Part shown: piece by piece, positions 54,180 through 62,314 of the stretch
Position numbering within the stretch: the first letter of the stretch is position 1
How the letters are laid out: every line of letters starts with the position of its first letter
NCBI GenBank assembly: GCA_050951725.1
Contig: JBMNJO010000012.1
Span: 496,001 to 560,000 of the forward strand
DNA: 64,000 nt
Source: DTU052 sp050951725
GTDB taxonomy: Bacteria > Bacillota > Syntrophomonadia > Syntrophomonadales > DTU052
Reading direction: 5' to 3'
Made by a program: the position numbers and the translations under genes
The notes under the pieces: model-generated
The model's input: the letters and a program-made list of their open reading frames with translations, nothing else
Told to the model about the DNA's origin: nothing
Databases searched by the model: none

Positions 54180-55547
54180 ATGCCGATGACCCTGGCACCC
54201 TCCGAAATTATGGAAACGGTTAAAATGCTCCAATTGCAAAACCTGGACATACGTACCATAACTATGGGTATCAGCCTGAGTTCTTGCCGCAGTGACAGTT
54301 TGGCAAAAACCAGACAAAAGATCTATGACACTATAACCAGCAAGGCCGAGAACCTGGTGAAAACTGGGGAGGATATCGAAAAAGAATATGGAATACCTAT
54401 AATTAACAAAAGAATATCTGTTACTCCCATGGCCATCGTAGCCGATGGATTCGGCATGCATGAAATGGTTGAACTCGGTCGCTGTCTGGATGAGGCCGCC
54501 AGGCAGTGTGGGGTAAATTTTATTGGCGGTTATTCCGCCCTGGTTCATAAAGGAATGACCGAAGGTGATCTGGCACTGATCAAGTCTCTGCCGCAGACCC
54601 TGTCAGCAACCGATCGGGTGTGTGCTTCAGTGAACATTGGAACTACCAAGGCGGGAATCAATATGGATGCCGTCTATATGATGGGGGAGATCATCAAGGA
54701 GACTGCTCGATTGACAGCGGACCAGGACGGAATCGGGTGCGCCAAACTGGTGGTATTCTGCAATGCCCCTGAGGATAATCCCTTTATGGCCGGAGCTTTT
54801 CATGGGGTTGGCGAACCATCAGCCACCATAAACATTGGGATCAGCGGTCCGGGAGTGATTCTGGACGTGGTTAACCGGTTGCCGGAAGCTGATCTGGGAA
54901 CCGTAGCCAACGAGATTAAGAAGACTGCTTTTAAGATAACCCGCATGGGTGAACTGGTCGGAAGGGTAGCCAGTAGTAGATTGGGGGTCCCGTTTGGTAT
55001 TGTCGACCTTTCACTGGCACCAACCCCGGCGGTGGGGGACAGTGTGGCCGGTATACTGGAGGCGATGGGTCTGGAAAGGTGCGGGGCACCAGGAACCACT
55101 GCGGCTCTGGCATTGCTGAACGATGCAGTTAAAAAAGGGGGGGCGATGGCTTCTTCCTATGTAGGCGGACTTTCGGGAGCGTTTATTCCTGTTAGTGAAG
55201 ATGAGGGAATGATTCGGGCAGTTGCTGAGGGATTTCTCTCTCTGGAAAAACTGGAGGCCATGACCTGTGTCTGTTCGGTGGGACTGGACATGGTCGCTGT
55301 TCCTGGAGATACAACGGCCAGTACCATATCAGGAATAATTGCGGATGAGGCTGCAATAGGTATGATAAACCGTAAAACTACAGCGGTGCGGATTATTCCT
55401 GCTCCTAATAAATCAGAGGGGGAATGGGTGGAGTTTGGAGGCTTGTTGGGAAAGGCACCTATTATGGCTGTAAACAAGGGCGTTTCTCACCTGTTCATTG
55501 CCCGGAAGGGAAGGATTCCCGCTCCCATCCAGGCATTAAACAATTAA
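54180..55547 (+). CDS. UPF0210 / DUF711 family protein
   Basis: A 455-residue protein of the DUF711 (PFL-like fold) family; the blocks NIRTITMGISL-like, GVNFIGGYSALVHKGM, CASVNIGTTKAGINMDA and FGIVDLSLAPTPAVGDS are conserved. Structures of relatives resemble glycyl-radical enzymes, but no glycyl-radical motif is visible here and function is unknown. AATGAGGTGGC precedes ATG 54180. Pairing with the upstream ACT protein suggests a ligand-controlled complex. Confidence 0.9.
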   Translation: MPMTLAPSEIMETVKMLQLQNLDIRTITMGISLSSCRSDSLAKTRQKIYDTITSKAENLVKTGEDIEKEYGIPIINKRISVTPMAIVADGFGMHEMVELGRCLDEAARQCGVNFIGGYSALVHKGMTEGDLALIKSLPQTLSATDRVCASVNIGTTKAGINMDAVYMMGEIIKETARLTADQDGIGCAKLVVFCNAPEDNPFMAGAFHGVGEPSATINIGISGPGVILDVVNRLPEADLGTVANEIKKTAFKITRMGELVGRVASSRLGVPFGIVDLSLAPTPAVGDSVAGILEAMGLERCGAPGTTAALALLNDAVKKGGAMASSYVGGLSGAFIPVSEDEGMIRAVAEGFLSLEKLEAMTCVCSVGLDMVAVPGDTTASTISGIIADEAAIGMINRKTTAVRIIPAPNKSEGEWVEFGGLLGKAPIMAVNKGVSHLFIARKGRIPAPIQALNN

Positions 55548-55559
55548 AGGATGTGAAGA

Positions 55560-56243
55560 ATGTTATCTGTAGAGGAATATGATCAAGTACTCGCCATCTA
55601 TACGTCACACAGGTTATTTGGTCGCAAGGTTTCCCAGGCGTTTGTTTATCTGGTGGATGGCCTGCTGATTGATACCGGTTTACCCAGATCAAGTGCCGAG
55701 TTGGTGGAATTGATTACTGGTCATGAACTCAAACTTATTGTAAACACTTACCATAACCCCGAAAGTATAGGTAACAATGCCCTGTTACAAAGAACCTTCA
55801 GTGTTCCCATCAGGGCGCATAAAGAGGCGGTAGAGAAAATAAAATATCCGCGACAGGAAGGGATCGTCAGACGCTGGTTATGGGGTCAGCCATTGACCAG
55901 TAAAGTATCCAAGTTAAAAAGTATCATCAGGTTCAAGGATTACTATTTCAGGGTTTATGAAACGTTTGGAATTGGATACGGACACATCTGCCTCTTTGAG
56001 CCTGACCGGGGTTGGCTGTTCAGCGGAAGGCTGTTGGCTGATCAGGACTTAAACAAGTGCAGAGACTTGGGAGAACTACGCAGAGATTTGAAACGTATGC
56101 TGTCGCTTCAGCCCCGGATGGTCTTTTGTGCCAGTAATGGGGTCTTGAATAATGGCGTATCTGTAATTGAATCAAAGTTAAGGACTCTGGAAATGGGGAT
56201 TCATGATGAGGTTTGGGATGATGCATGGTCCCTGAGTCATTGA
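55560..56243 (+). CDS. degenerate metallo-beta-lactamase-fold protein
   Basis: A 227-residue protein with the metallo-beta-lactamase fold pattern but without its zinc site. The HxHxDH position reads NTYHNPESIGN (62-72), where Tyr, Asn, Glu and Ser replace the ligands. The GHTPG histidine is Ile in FGIGYGHICLF (135-145), and the bridging Asp is Arg in FSGRLL (154-159). Backbone landmarks such as LLIDTGLP are intact. It is likely a binding or regulatory protein rather than a hydrolase. Compare the intact paralogs at 2223 and 58819. It lies 12 bases after UPF0210. Confidence 0.75.
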   Translation: MLSVEEYDQVLAIYTSHRLFGRKVSQAFVYLVDGLLIDTGLPRSSAELVELITGHELKLIVNTYHNPESIGNNALLQRTFSVPIRAHKEAVEKIKYPRQEGIVRRWLWGQPLTSKVSKLKSIIRFKDYYFRVYETFGIGYGHICLFEPDRGWLFSGRLLADQDLNKCRDLGELRRDLKRMLSLQPRMVFCASNGVLNNGVSVIESKLRTLEMGIHDEVWDDAWSLSH

Positions 56244-56331
56244 AAACCACGGTCATTAGACAGGTGGCCCGATTTAACTGCAAACTTTAAACTGCGTTAA
56301 CTCTTGACCGGGTATCGACACATCATGATGA

Positions 56332-56340
56332 TGGTATAAT
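56332..56340 (+). promoter_or_regulatory. extended -10 promoter before DUF5665 gene
   Basis: TGGTATAAT (56332-56340) is a consensus TGn-TATAAT. No -35 hexamer at standard spacing; TTGACC at 56304-56309 is too far away (25 bp). The start would be near 56347. Confidence 0.55.
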
Positions 56341-56388
56341 AATCTCAAAGGCATGGGGGACGGATTTACGTTCCTCTGAAAAGATTGC

Positions 56389-56724
56389 ATGAGAGAAGAC
56401 CAGGAACAGACTACCGCCGGACTGATAAAATGGCTCGGCGACAAAATCGATGAACTGTCGGTTAACATGGAAAAAATGAGACTGGCAGAATACATCGAAA
56501 TGATGGAGAAACCACGCAGACTCCTGTATTTGAATTTTATGATGGGTCTGGTAAGGGGTTTCGGCATGGCTATTGGGTTTACCCTACTGGCGGCCATTGT
56601 ATTATGGGCTATGCAGCGGTTAGTGGTCTTGAATCTGCCATTGATTGGTGATTTTATCGCAGATATTGTTCGGCTTGTCCAGGTGGAGTTGCAAGTGGGA
56701 GGGCCAAATCTGGGCGGGATGTGA
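56389..56724 (+). CDS. DUF5665-family membrane protein
   Basis: A 111-residue protein with an amphipathic N-terminal half (LAEYIEMMEKPRRLLYLNF) and one transmembrane segment (about 56-78). It matches the pattern of DUF5665, a family of unknown function in Firmicutes. The ribosome site before ATG 56389 is weak, so the start may be wrong. The stop is followed within five bases by the zinc-finger gene. Confidence 0.7.
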   Translation: MREDQEQTTAGLIKWLGDKIDELSVNMEKMRLAEYIEMMEKPRRLLYLNFMMGLVRGFGMAIGFTLLAAIVLWAMQRLVVLNLPLIGDFIADIVRLVQVELQVGGPNLGGM

Positions 56725-56728
56725 TAGT

Positions 56729-57208
56729 TTGAACAGGAATGAACAGGAATTACTGCTGGAGAGGCAGCGGTTACAGGATGCCATAAAGCGAAAAACAGAG
56801 GCGGCCATGACTCCTCTAAGTGAGATGACTGATGAGTTATCTTTGTATGATCAACATTCAGGGGATCTGGGGTCTGAGACTTTTGAGCGGGAAAAGGATG
56901 CTGGCCTCCAGGAAATGCTGGAGGCGCGATTAACCCAGGTAAACGATGCTCTCAACAGGCTCAGTGATGGTAGATACGGGATATGCGAGAGGTGTGGTCA
57001 GCCTATTGATCCCAGGAGGTTGGAACGGCTTCCCAGTGCCAGCCTGTGTATTTCATGTGCTCGCAGAGATAAGGATCGTTTCGTTAGGCCGCCGGAGGAA
57101 GAGATCCTGAATATGCACGAGATTGACGCCAAAGGAGATCAGTTCGAGGTTGCCGGTTATGACTTGTTCGATGAATACGGAATTGGTGCTGACAGCGTCA
57201 CAGATTAA
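56729..57208 (+). CDS. DksA/TraR-type zinc-finger protein (YteA-like)
   Basis: A 159-residue protein with an N-terminal coiled coil (about 1-80) and a C4 zinc finger, CERCGQ...CISC (about residues 90-112), of the DksA/TraR family. Firmicute YteA-like members are often spore-associated; a role at RNA polymerase is possible but unproven. The start is TTG 56729, five bases after DUF5665; an earlier in-frame start would overlap that gene. No acidic DksA coiled-coil tip motif was identified. Confidence 0.82.
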   Translation: MNRNEQELLLERQRLQDAIKRKTEAAMTPLSEMTDELSLYDQHSGDLGSETFEREKDAGLQEMLEARLTQVNDALNRLSDGRYGICERCGQPIDPRRLERLPSASLCISCARRDKDRFVRPPEEEILNMHEIDAKGDQFEVAGYDLFDEYGIGADSVTD

Positions 57209-57235
57209 GTGATACCGAGAAAGGGGGTTTAATTT

Positions 57236-58435
57236 GTGCGAATAGGAGTGTTTTCGGACAGTTATCGCCCTTATACCAGTGGTGTAGTCACCTCTATTTG
57301 TACTTTTAAAGAAGAACTGAATAATCTGGGACACGAAACCTTTATATTTGCCCCCAGTTACCGCAATTACCGGGATGAGGAAGAGGATGTGTTCCGGTTC
57401 TTTTCTGTTCCAGCGCCGAGCAATCCCAACTATACTTTGGCGGTACCGCTCTCACCGCGGGCTAACATGGTGGCAAAGAAACTAAACCTTGATGTAATCC
57501 ATGTTCACTCGCCATTCATACTAGGGCAGATGGGGGCGAGGTGTTCACGGAACCTGGGTATCCCACTGGTTTTTACCTACCACACGCTCTATGACCAGTA
57601 TGTGCATTACGTGCCGCTAGCTCAAGAGATTGCCCGGGAATGGGCGAACAAATACATCAGCAGCTTCAGTAATCGGTGTGACCTGGTAATAACCCCATCG
57701 ATGGAAATTAAGAACCTGATTCAAACCAAGGGTATCAAAACTCCCATTGAAGTTATACCAACCGGAGTAGAAACCAGCAGGTTTGAAAACGGTGACCCCT
57801 CATGGCTCAGGAGACGTTTCAATATTCCCGCTAACCGGAAAATCTGCCTGTTTGTCGGGCGGTTAACCCGGGAGAAGAATCTTGACTTTTTGTTCCGGGC
57901 ATTTAAGAAGGTAAAAGATGAATACAGTGACACCTCATTGGTAATAGTCGCCACCGGTCCTTTAGAAAAGGAACTAAAGAAACTGGTGATCAATTTGGGG
58001 ATGATCATTAATGAAGATGTTATCTTCACCGGGTTTTTACCATCCGATAACTTGGTCGATGCCTACTGCGGGGCTGACATATTTACGTTTGCTTCAGTCA
58101 CTGAAACCCAGGGTATTGTTCTGGTTGAGGCTATGGCAGCCGGCCTGCCGGTAGTGGCTATTAGAGCGACCGGCAGCCAGGAAATGGTCGAGCATGAAAA
58201 ACAGGGCTTGCTAGTCGATTACAATCTGGATATGTTTGCACAGCAAATAACCCGCCTGCTGCGTGACGATGAGCTGAGGCAGAGATACTCTGCTCAGGCG
58301 GTCGTTCGCGCGTCAGAGCTTTCATCCCGCACTATGGCCCGTAAATTGGAACGGCAATATCAGATGTTGGTAGATGAAGGCAAAGGGAGCCGCAGCAGAC
58401 ATCTTCATCTGTTTGAAAAATGGCGTTCCGGTTAG
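57236..58435 (+). CDS. GT4-family glycosyltransferase (glycolipid synthase type)
   Basis: A 399-residue GT-B glycosyltransferase. The N-terminal GVFSDSYRPYTSGVVTSI, central HVHSPFILGQMG, IPTGVETSRF, and the C-terminal nucleotide-sugar EX7E region in SVTETQGIVLVEAMAAGLP are typical of GT4 enzymes that add glucose to diacylglycerol. Lipid glycosylation is inferred from similarity to that subgroup, not proven. GTG 57236 follows AAAGGGGG. Confidence 0.85.
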   Translation: MRIGVFSDSYRPYTSGVVTSICTFKEELNNLGHETFIFAPSYRNYRDEEEDVFRFFSVPAPSNPNYTLAVPLSPRANMVAKKLNLDVIHVHSPFILGQMGARCSRNLGIPLVFTYHTLYDQYVHYVPLAQEIAREWANKYISSFSNRCDLVITPSMEIKNLIQTKGIKTPIEVIPTGVETSRFENGDPSWLRRRFNIPANRKICLFVGRLTREKNLDFLFRAFKKVKDEYSDTSLVIVATGPLEKELKKLVINLGMIINEDVIFTGFLPSDNLVDAYCGADIFTFASVTETQGIVLVEAMAAGLPVVAIRATGSQEMVEHEKQGLLVDYNLDMFAQQITRLLRDDELRQRYSAQAVVRASELSSRTMARKLERQYQMLVDEGKGSRSRHLHLFEKWRSG

Positions 58436-58514
58436 TGAATTCCGGTATTCGGTTATTATTGCTAGTAATTTTTTAATTCACCTCTTGGCATGCTAACAGT
58501 GGGAGGTGACTTAA

Positions 58515-58682
58515 ATGAAGAAACGCAAAGGTGTTGGCCTGAAAGTTGCCGGACTTGGGGCCTTGGTTACGGCCCTGGGAGCGACCATTTTCAAACGCAG
58601 CAGATTTGGACGTGGTGTCATCGGCTTCGGTCTAGCTCACATTGTACTCGGAATGTTGGATCGTATGCGGATTCGTGGCTAG
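58515..58682 (+). CDS. 55-residue basic, glycine-rich small protein
   Basis: A short reading frame with excellent signals: GGGAGGTGA at 58501-58509 before ATG 58515, and an intrinsic terminator nine bases after TAG at 58680. The product opens MKKRKGVGLKVAGLGALV and has two hydrophobic glycine-rich stretches (about 7-25 and 34-46) separated and flanked by Lys/Arg, with net charge strongly positive. A small membrane-associated protein is likely. I do not recognise the family. It could be a stress, spore or toxin-like peptide, but nothing in the sequence decides this. Confidence 0.75.
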   Translation: MKKRKGVGLKVAGLGALVTALGATIFKRSRFGRGVIGFGLAHIVLGMLDRMRIRG

Positions 58683-58690
58683 TTCCTCCT

Positions 58691-58715
58691 GCACCGGGGA
58701 ATCCCGGTGCTTTTT
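58691..58715 (+). terminator. terminator of the small-protein gene
   Basis: GCACCGGG (58691-58698) pairs with CCCGGTGC (58703-58710), loop GAAT, followed by T5. Confidence 0.92.
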
Positions 58716-58818
58716 GGTGTTTAATCACTCCCGACAAAGGCGGAGAAATGGGTTAATATGGGTGAGTGAGAACCATTGGGCTTTGAATATAAATGATAAT
58801 GCGGGTGGGGGAGAATCA

Positions 58819-59562
58819 ATGATAATTGACGAGACCATCAGGGTTATGAGACCTTCCCGGGGCAGCCTGGTTTACATCCTGAAAACGAAACAGGGACTGG
58901 TTATAGTAGACACTGGCTCCGAAATCAAGGCAGCACCAATTGTGGTTGACTATGTAAAAAACCGTTTACATCAAACCCCGGATCAAATCAGGTACATATT
59001 CTTGACTCATTGGCATGGTGATCATTCAGGAGCGGCTGAAAGACTTAGAGAGTTGACGGGAGCCCAAATAGTATGTCACCAGGGTGACTCCAGTCTCTTA
59101 GCTGGAAATGCCGGAATAGATTACTGTTGGGATAAACCTATGCCCAGATCGGGATTAAATCCTTTCATGCAGCTGGTATGCGCAGCCGGATATCGAATGA
59201 TGAAAGCCAATACTGATTCCCTGCGGCCTGACATCCTGGTGGAAGATGGTGCAATGCCATTCGGTGAAGAATGGAAAGTCCTGCACCTCCCCGGCCACAC
59301 TCCCGGGAGTTGCGGTCTGTGGTCACCCCAGCGCCGAATACTCTTTGCCGGAGATACTTTGTTATGTGCGGGAAACAGGATCATCCCTCCGGTACCCTTT
59401 CTGATTCAGGATACAGAAAAGCTGTACCAATCCTGGCGCAAGTTAAACCAACTGGGCGAAATCAACTGGCTATTGCCCGGCCATTTTATTCCTGTACGCT
59501 GGAACAAAGTAATTGAGATGCTGCCCGCAGTGAAAAAATACGGTGTTTATCGAGGGGGATGA
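58819..59562 (+). CDS. metallo-beta-lactamase-fold hydrolase (intact site)
   Basis: A 247-residue zinc hydrolase with a complete active site: THWHGDHS at 63-70, LPGHTPGSC, FAGDTLL and a C-terminal LPGHF. Substrate is unknown. ATG 58819, seven bases after GGGGGAG, is the start; longer in-frame extensions run through the preceding small gene and terminator. The lipoprotein gene starts on its last codon. Confidence 0.88.
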   Translation: MIIDETIRVMRPSRGSLVYILKTKQGLVIVDTGSEIKAAPIVVDYVKNRLHQTPDQIRYIFLTHWHGDHSGAAERLRELTGAQIVCHQGDSSLLAGNAGIDYCWDKPMPRSGLNPFMQLVCAAGYRMMKANTDSLRPDILVEDGAMPFGEEWKVLHLPGHTPGSCGLWSPQRRILFAGDTLLCAGNRIIPPVPFLIQDTEKLYQSWRKLNQLGEINWLLPGHFIPVRWNKVIEMLPAVKKYGVYRGG

Positions 59563-59909
59563 TAAAGATTGGCCGTAGGATAAGGATAATTATATTTTTA
59601 TCCTTGTGGGTTTTTATTACGATTTTCCCTGGCTGCACTAACGTTCGCGAGGTGGAGACTCTATCTCGGGTGGAGGAACCGTTAACCTCGTTTATCGGAG
59701 AGAAAGAAGCCATTAAAGCTGTTGCCCGTATTCCTGATGTGACCAGTTTCCGAAGATTCACCGCGACCCCCTGCCTGATTCAAGTTGAACAACACCCTAC
59801 AGTTAAGGATCCAGTGTATATTATCAGAGTTGTTGAGGATCAGCATGATCATCTGGTCCTGTATGGTCTCTACATGGTGGACGCGTATAACGGTCAGGTT
59901 ATGGAATAG
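59559..59909 (+). CDS. small lipoprotein, PepSY-like
   Basis: A 116-residue protein with a basic N-terminus, a hydrophobic core and the lipobox FPGC at about residues 23-26, so it should be lipidated and anchored outside the membrane. The mature part (EAIKAVARIPDV, then an antiparallel-looking strand set) loosely resembles a PepSY domain, but no firm family was recognised. It overlaps the hydrolase stop by four bases. The lipoprotein signal peptidase gene follows 108 bases later. Confidence 0.65.
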   Translation: MIKIGRRIRIIIFLSLWVFITIFPGCTNVREVETLSRVEEPLTSFIGEKEAIKAVARIPDVTSFRRFTATPCLIQVEQHPTVKDPVYIIRVVEDQHDHLVLYGLYMVDAYNGQVME

Positions 59910-59980
59910 GAGTTATACCGGTCATGCTGCGGTTCTCGCGGGGGAATCAAGGGGCGGCGACTGGAAGGTCAGACTGGCTG

Positions 59981-59989
59981 TGATATAAT
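59981..59989 (+). promoter_or_regulatory. extended -10 promoter before lspA
   Basis: TGATATAAT (59981-59989) matches TGn-TATAAT, 28 bases before the lspA start. No clear -35 element was found. Confidence 0.5.
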
Positions 59990-60017
59990 AGGTATTATTT
60001 CTTGGGAGCTGGATATC

Positions 60018-60473
60018 ATGCGTTTCTTCGGACTTTATTTGGGTATAGTAGGGCTGGACCAACTGATCAAATACTGGGCCCGGCAGTCTTTGCCGTTAAA
60101 CGACTCATTGCCGGTTATTGAACCATTCCTCTATTGGACCTACGTCAGAAATGAAGGCGCGGCCTTTGGCTTTTTCCAGGGCATGAACTGGATTCTGGTG
60201 CTGTGTGCAGTGATTGTTATCGGCGGAGCACTGCTTTATATATTGGCCCACCGTCCTCAAACGGCGGTAGTGGCAGCCTTGGCCCTGATAGCTGGCGGAG
60301 CAACCGGCAATCTGATTGACCGTCTTATTTTCGGTGGAGTAATAGACTATATTGATGTCAGAATCTGGCCGGTTTTTAATCTGGCAGACATGGCCATCGT
60401 TGCTGGTTCCCTGCTGATCATTATCTTCGTTGGATTTGCCAAGGAGGAGGAAGGAAAGCCGTGGAAACACTGA
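60018..60473 (+). CDS. lspA: lipoprotein signal peptidase (SPase II)
   Basis: A membrane aspartic protease that cleaves prolipoprotein signal peptides. The 151-residue protein has four transmembrane segments, GNLIDR (98-102) and the catalytic pair Asp110 (VIDYID) and Asp124 (FNLAD). The TGGGAGCT ribosome site is moderate. It overlaps rluD by 13 bases, a conserved coupling in Firmicutes. Confidence 0.96.
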   Translation: MRFFGLYLGIVGLDQLIKYWARQSLPLNDSLPVIEPFLYWTYVRNEGAAFGFFQGMNWILVLCAVIVIGGALLYILAHRPQTAVVAALALIAGGATGNLIDRLIFGGVIDYIDVRIWPVFNLADMAIVAGSLLIIIFVGFAKEEEGKPWKH

Positions 60474-61402
60474 CCCTGGTAGTGGGGCAAGAACATGATG
60501 GAAAGAGATTGGACCAGTTTGTGAGCCAGGAGGTAGAGCGGCTTTCAAGAGTCCTAGCAGCTGATCTAATTAAGAATGGTGAGATCAGAGTTGAAGGAAG
60601 AAGGGTTAAAGCCAGCTATCGAATTAAAGAGGGTGAACTGGTTTCAGTTCACATTCCACCTCCTCAGGAGGTCCAGCTGGTACCTCAGGATATACCGCTT
60701 CAGGTGGTATATGAAGATAGTGATCTCGTAATTATCGATAAACCTCAGGGAATGGTGGTTCATCCGGCCCACGGAAACTGGGACCAGACACTGGTTAATG
60801 CCTTGTTATTTCAGGTTCGGGATCTATCAGGCATAAATGGTGAACTGCGGCCCGGGATTGTCCACCGTTTGGACAAGGATACCTCAGGACTTATGGTGGT
60901 AGCGAAGAACGACCACAGTCACCGGCACCTGGCCGAGCAGATCAAAGCCCACAGTTTTACCAGAGAGTATATGGCCCTGGTTCATGGCCAGGTCCGTGAA
61001 AACCAGGGGAGGATAGAAGCCCCGATTGGACGGGATCCCCGGGACCGAAAAAAGATGGCGGTAGTGGCCGGGGGCCGACCGTCTATTACTAATTACCGGG
61101 TAATCGAAAGGTTTGTGGACTACACCCTGGTACGGTGTCGACTGGAGACGGGAAGGACCCACCAGATCAGAGTGCATATGGCCTTCCTGGGTCACCCGGT
61201 GGTGGGTGATCCATTATATGGGCCGCGCAAGAATGCCTGGAAACTGGATAAGCAGGTTCTGCACGCCAGTTTGCTGACTATTACCCATCCGACGACCGGG
61301 GAAATAATGACCTTCGAATCACCGCTGCCCGAATACTTCAACGATATTGTACAGGAATTAACCGTTGATCCCCTTACGAAAACGAATAATACGGATGTTT
61401 GA
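60461..61402 (+). CDS. rluD: RluD-family 23S rRNA pseudouridine synthase
   Basis: A 313-residue pseudouridine synthase. An N-terminal S4 RNA-binding domain (about 12-75) is followed by the RluA-type catalytic domain with HRLDKDTSG at 135-143 (catalytic Asp138) and GRTHQIRVHMA. The GTG start at 60461 lies inside the lspA 3' end with AAGGAGGA upstream. The exact rRNA target in this species is inferred from family (helix 69 region). Confidence 0.93.
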   Translation: METLTLVVGQEHDGKRLDQFVSQEVERLSRVLAADLIKNGEIRVEGRRVKASYRIKEGELVSVHIPPPQEVQLVPQDIPLQVVYEDSDLVIIDKPQGMVVHPAHGNWDQTLVNALLFQVRDLSGINGELRPGIVHRLDKDTSGLMVVAKNDHSHRHLAEQIKAHSFTREYMALVHGQVRENQGRIEAPIGRDPRDRKKMAVVAGGRPSITNYRVIERFVDYTLVRCRLETGRTHQIRVHMAFLGHPVVGDPLYGPRKNAWKLDKQVLHASLLTITHPTTGEIMTFESPLPEYFNDIVQELTVDPLTKTNNTDV

Positions 61403-61451
61403 GGTTTTCCCAGGGTGACTAAAAGCTGCCACAATAAAGCCGGGCATGGGT

Positions 61452-61480
61452 TTGACTTCGTACAACCGGTGATATAAAAT
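61452..61480 (+). promoter_or_regulatory. sigma-A promoter of the pyr operon
   Basis: TTGACT (61452-61457) and TAAAAT (61475-61480) are separated by 17 bp, just upstream of the first PyrR leader. Confidence 0.65.
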
Positions 61481-61491
61481 TCATTCAGATA

Positions 61492-61573
61492 ACCTTTAAG
61501 TTGGTCCTGTGAGATCAACAAGGTGGTAAGCGGACAATGCGGTCTACCTTGTTTTTGCACGGTAGACCTTTGT
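61492..61573 (+). promoter_or_regulatory. PyrR attenuator upstream of pyrR
   Basis: Three mutually exclusive structures in canonical order. (1) A PyrR-binding hairpin, ACCTT/AAGGT plus GTTG/CAAC around 61492-61524, with the loop sequence GTCCTGTGAGAT. (2) An antiterminator, AACAAGGT 61517-61524 with ACCTTGTT 61546-61553. (3) A terminator, GGTCTACC 61541-61548 with GGTAGACC 61561-61568 and a U-rich tail. High UMP would stabilise (1) and allow (3). Confidence 0.72.
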
Positions 61574-61594
61574 TATCGTAAGGGGGTTCTCCAA

Positions 61595-62140
61595 GTGGGC
61601 TTTATCGAAAAGAACAAGATCATGGATGAGACTGCGATGCGTCGAGTCATAACCAGGATTGCCCATGAGGTTATCGAGAGAAACAAAGGGGTCAGCAATC
61701 TGGCGGTGGTAGGTATCCGGCGCCGGGGAGGTCCACTGGCTGAGAGATTGGCGGCCAAAATTGGGGAGATAGAAGGGGTTACTATCCCGGTGGGGATTCT
61801 TGACATAACCCTTTACCGGGATGATCTGACTGCTCTGGGCCCCCAACCCCTGGTTCACAGGACTGAAGTTGGATTCAACCTTAACGGAAAAACAGTGGTT
61901 TTGGTGGATGATGTTCTCTATACTGGCAGAACCGTCAGGGCGGCTCTGGACGCGCTGGTGGACCTGGGACGACCGCGATGTATACAGTTGGCGGTTCTGG
62001 TTGACCGGGGACACCGGGAACTGCCAATAAAGGCAGATTTCGTGGGGAAGAACGTCCCCACCTCCAGCAAAGAAACCATTTCTGTCAGGGTAAACGAAAT
62101 CGATGGGATAGATGAGGTGGTTATCGAAGAAAAAACATAG
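61595..62140 (+). CDS. pyrR: pyr operon RNA-binding attenuator / uracil phosphoribosyltransferase
   Basis: A 181-residue PRTase-fold regulator that binds pyr leader RNA when UMP/UTP is high; it also has weak UPRTase activity. The PRPP motif VLVDDVLYTGRT is at 103-113, and the VVGIRRRGGPLAERL segment is typical. The GTG start at 61595 follows AGGGGG; an upstream in-frame extension lies within the attenuator. Two targets lie at 61492-61573 and 62148-62239. Confidence 0.96.
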   Translation: MGFIEKNKIMDETAMRRVITRIAHEVIERNKGVSNLAVVGIRRRGGPLAERLAAKIGEIEGVTIPVGILDITLYRDDLTALGPQPLVHRTEVGFNLNGKTVVLVDDVLYTGRTVRAALDALVDLGRPRCIQLAVLVDRGHRELPIKADFVGKNVPTSSKETISVRVNEIDGIDEVVIEEKT

Positions 62141-62147
62141 GATAGTT

Positions 62148-62239
62148 TCCCTTTAAGACAGTCCCGAGAGGCTGGTAAGGGAGAGTCCACCACCAAGGCT
62201 TCCAAACCTTACCAGTCAATCGGCGGGTAAGGTTTTTTT
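62148..62239 (+). promoter_or_regulatory. PyrR attenuator between pyrR and pyrB
   Basis: A clear Bacillus-type PyrR element. The anti-antiterminator base TCCCTT 62148-62153 pairs with AAGGGA 62177-62182, with the conserved CCCGAGAGGCT loop at 62163-62173. The antiterminator is a perfect 9-bp pair, 62172-62180 with 62207-62215. The terminator 62204-62213 with 62226-62235 ends in T7. Confidence 0.9.
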
Positions 62240-62314
62240 ATGGGAAAGATTATTACGGAATTGTTTGAAATGCTCCTGCACAACACACAGTAAGTAATAC
62301 AAGGGGTTGATTAA

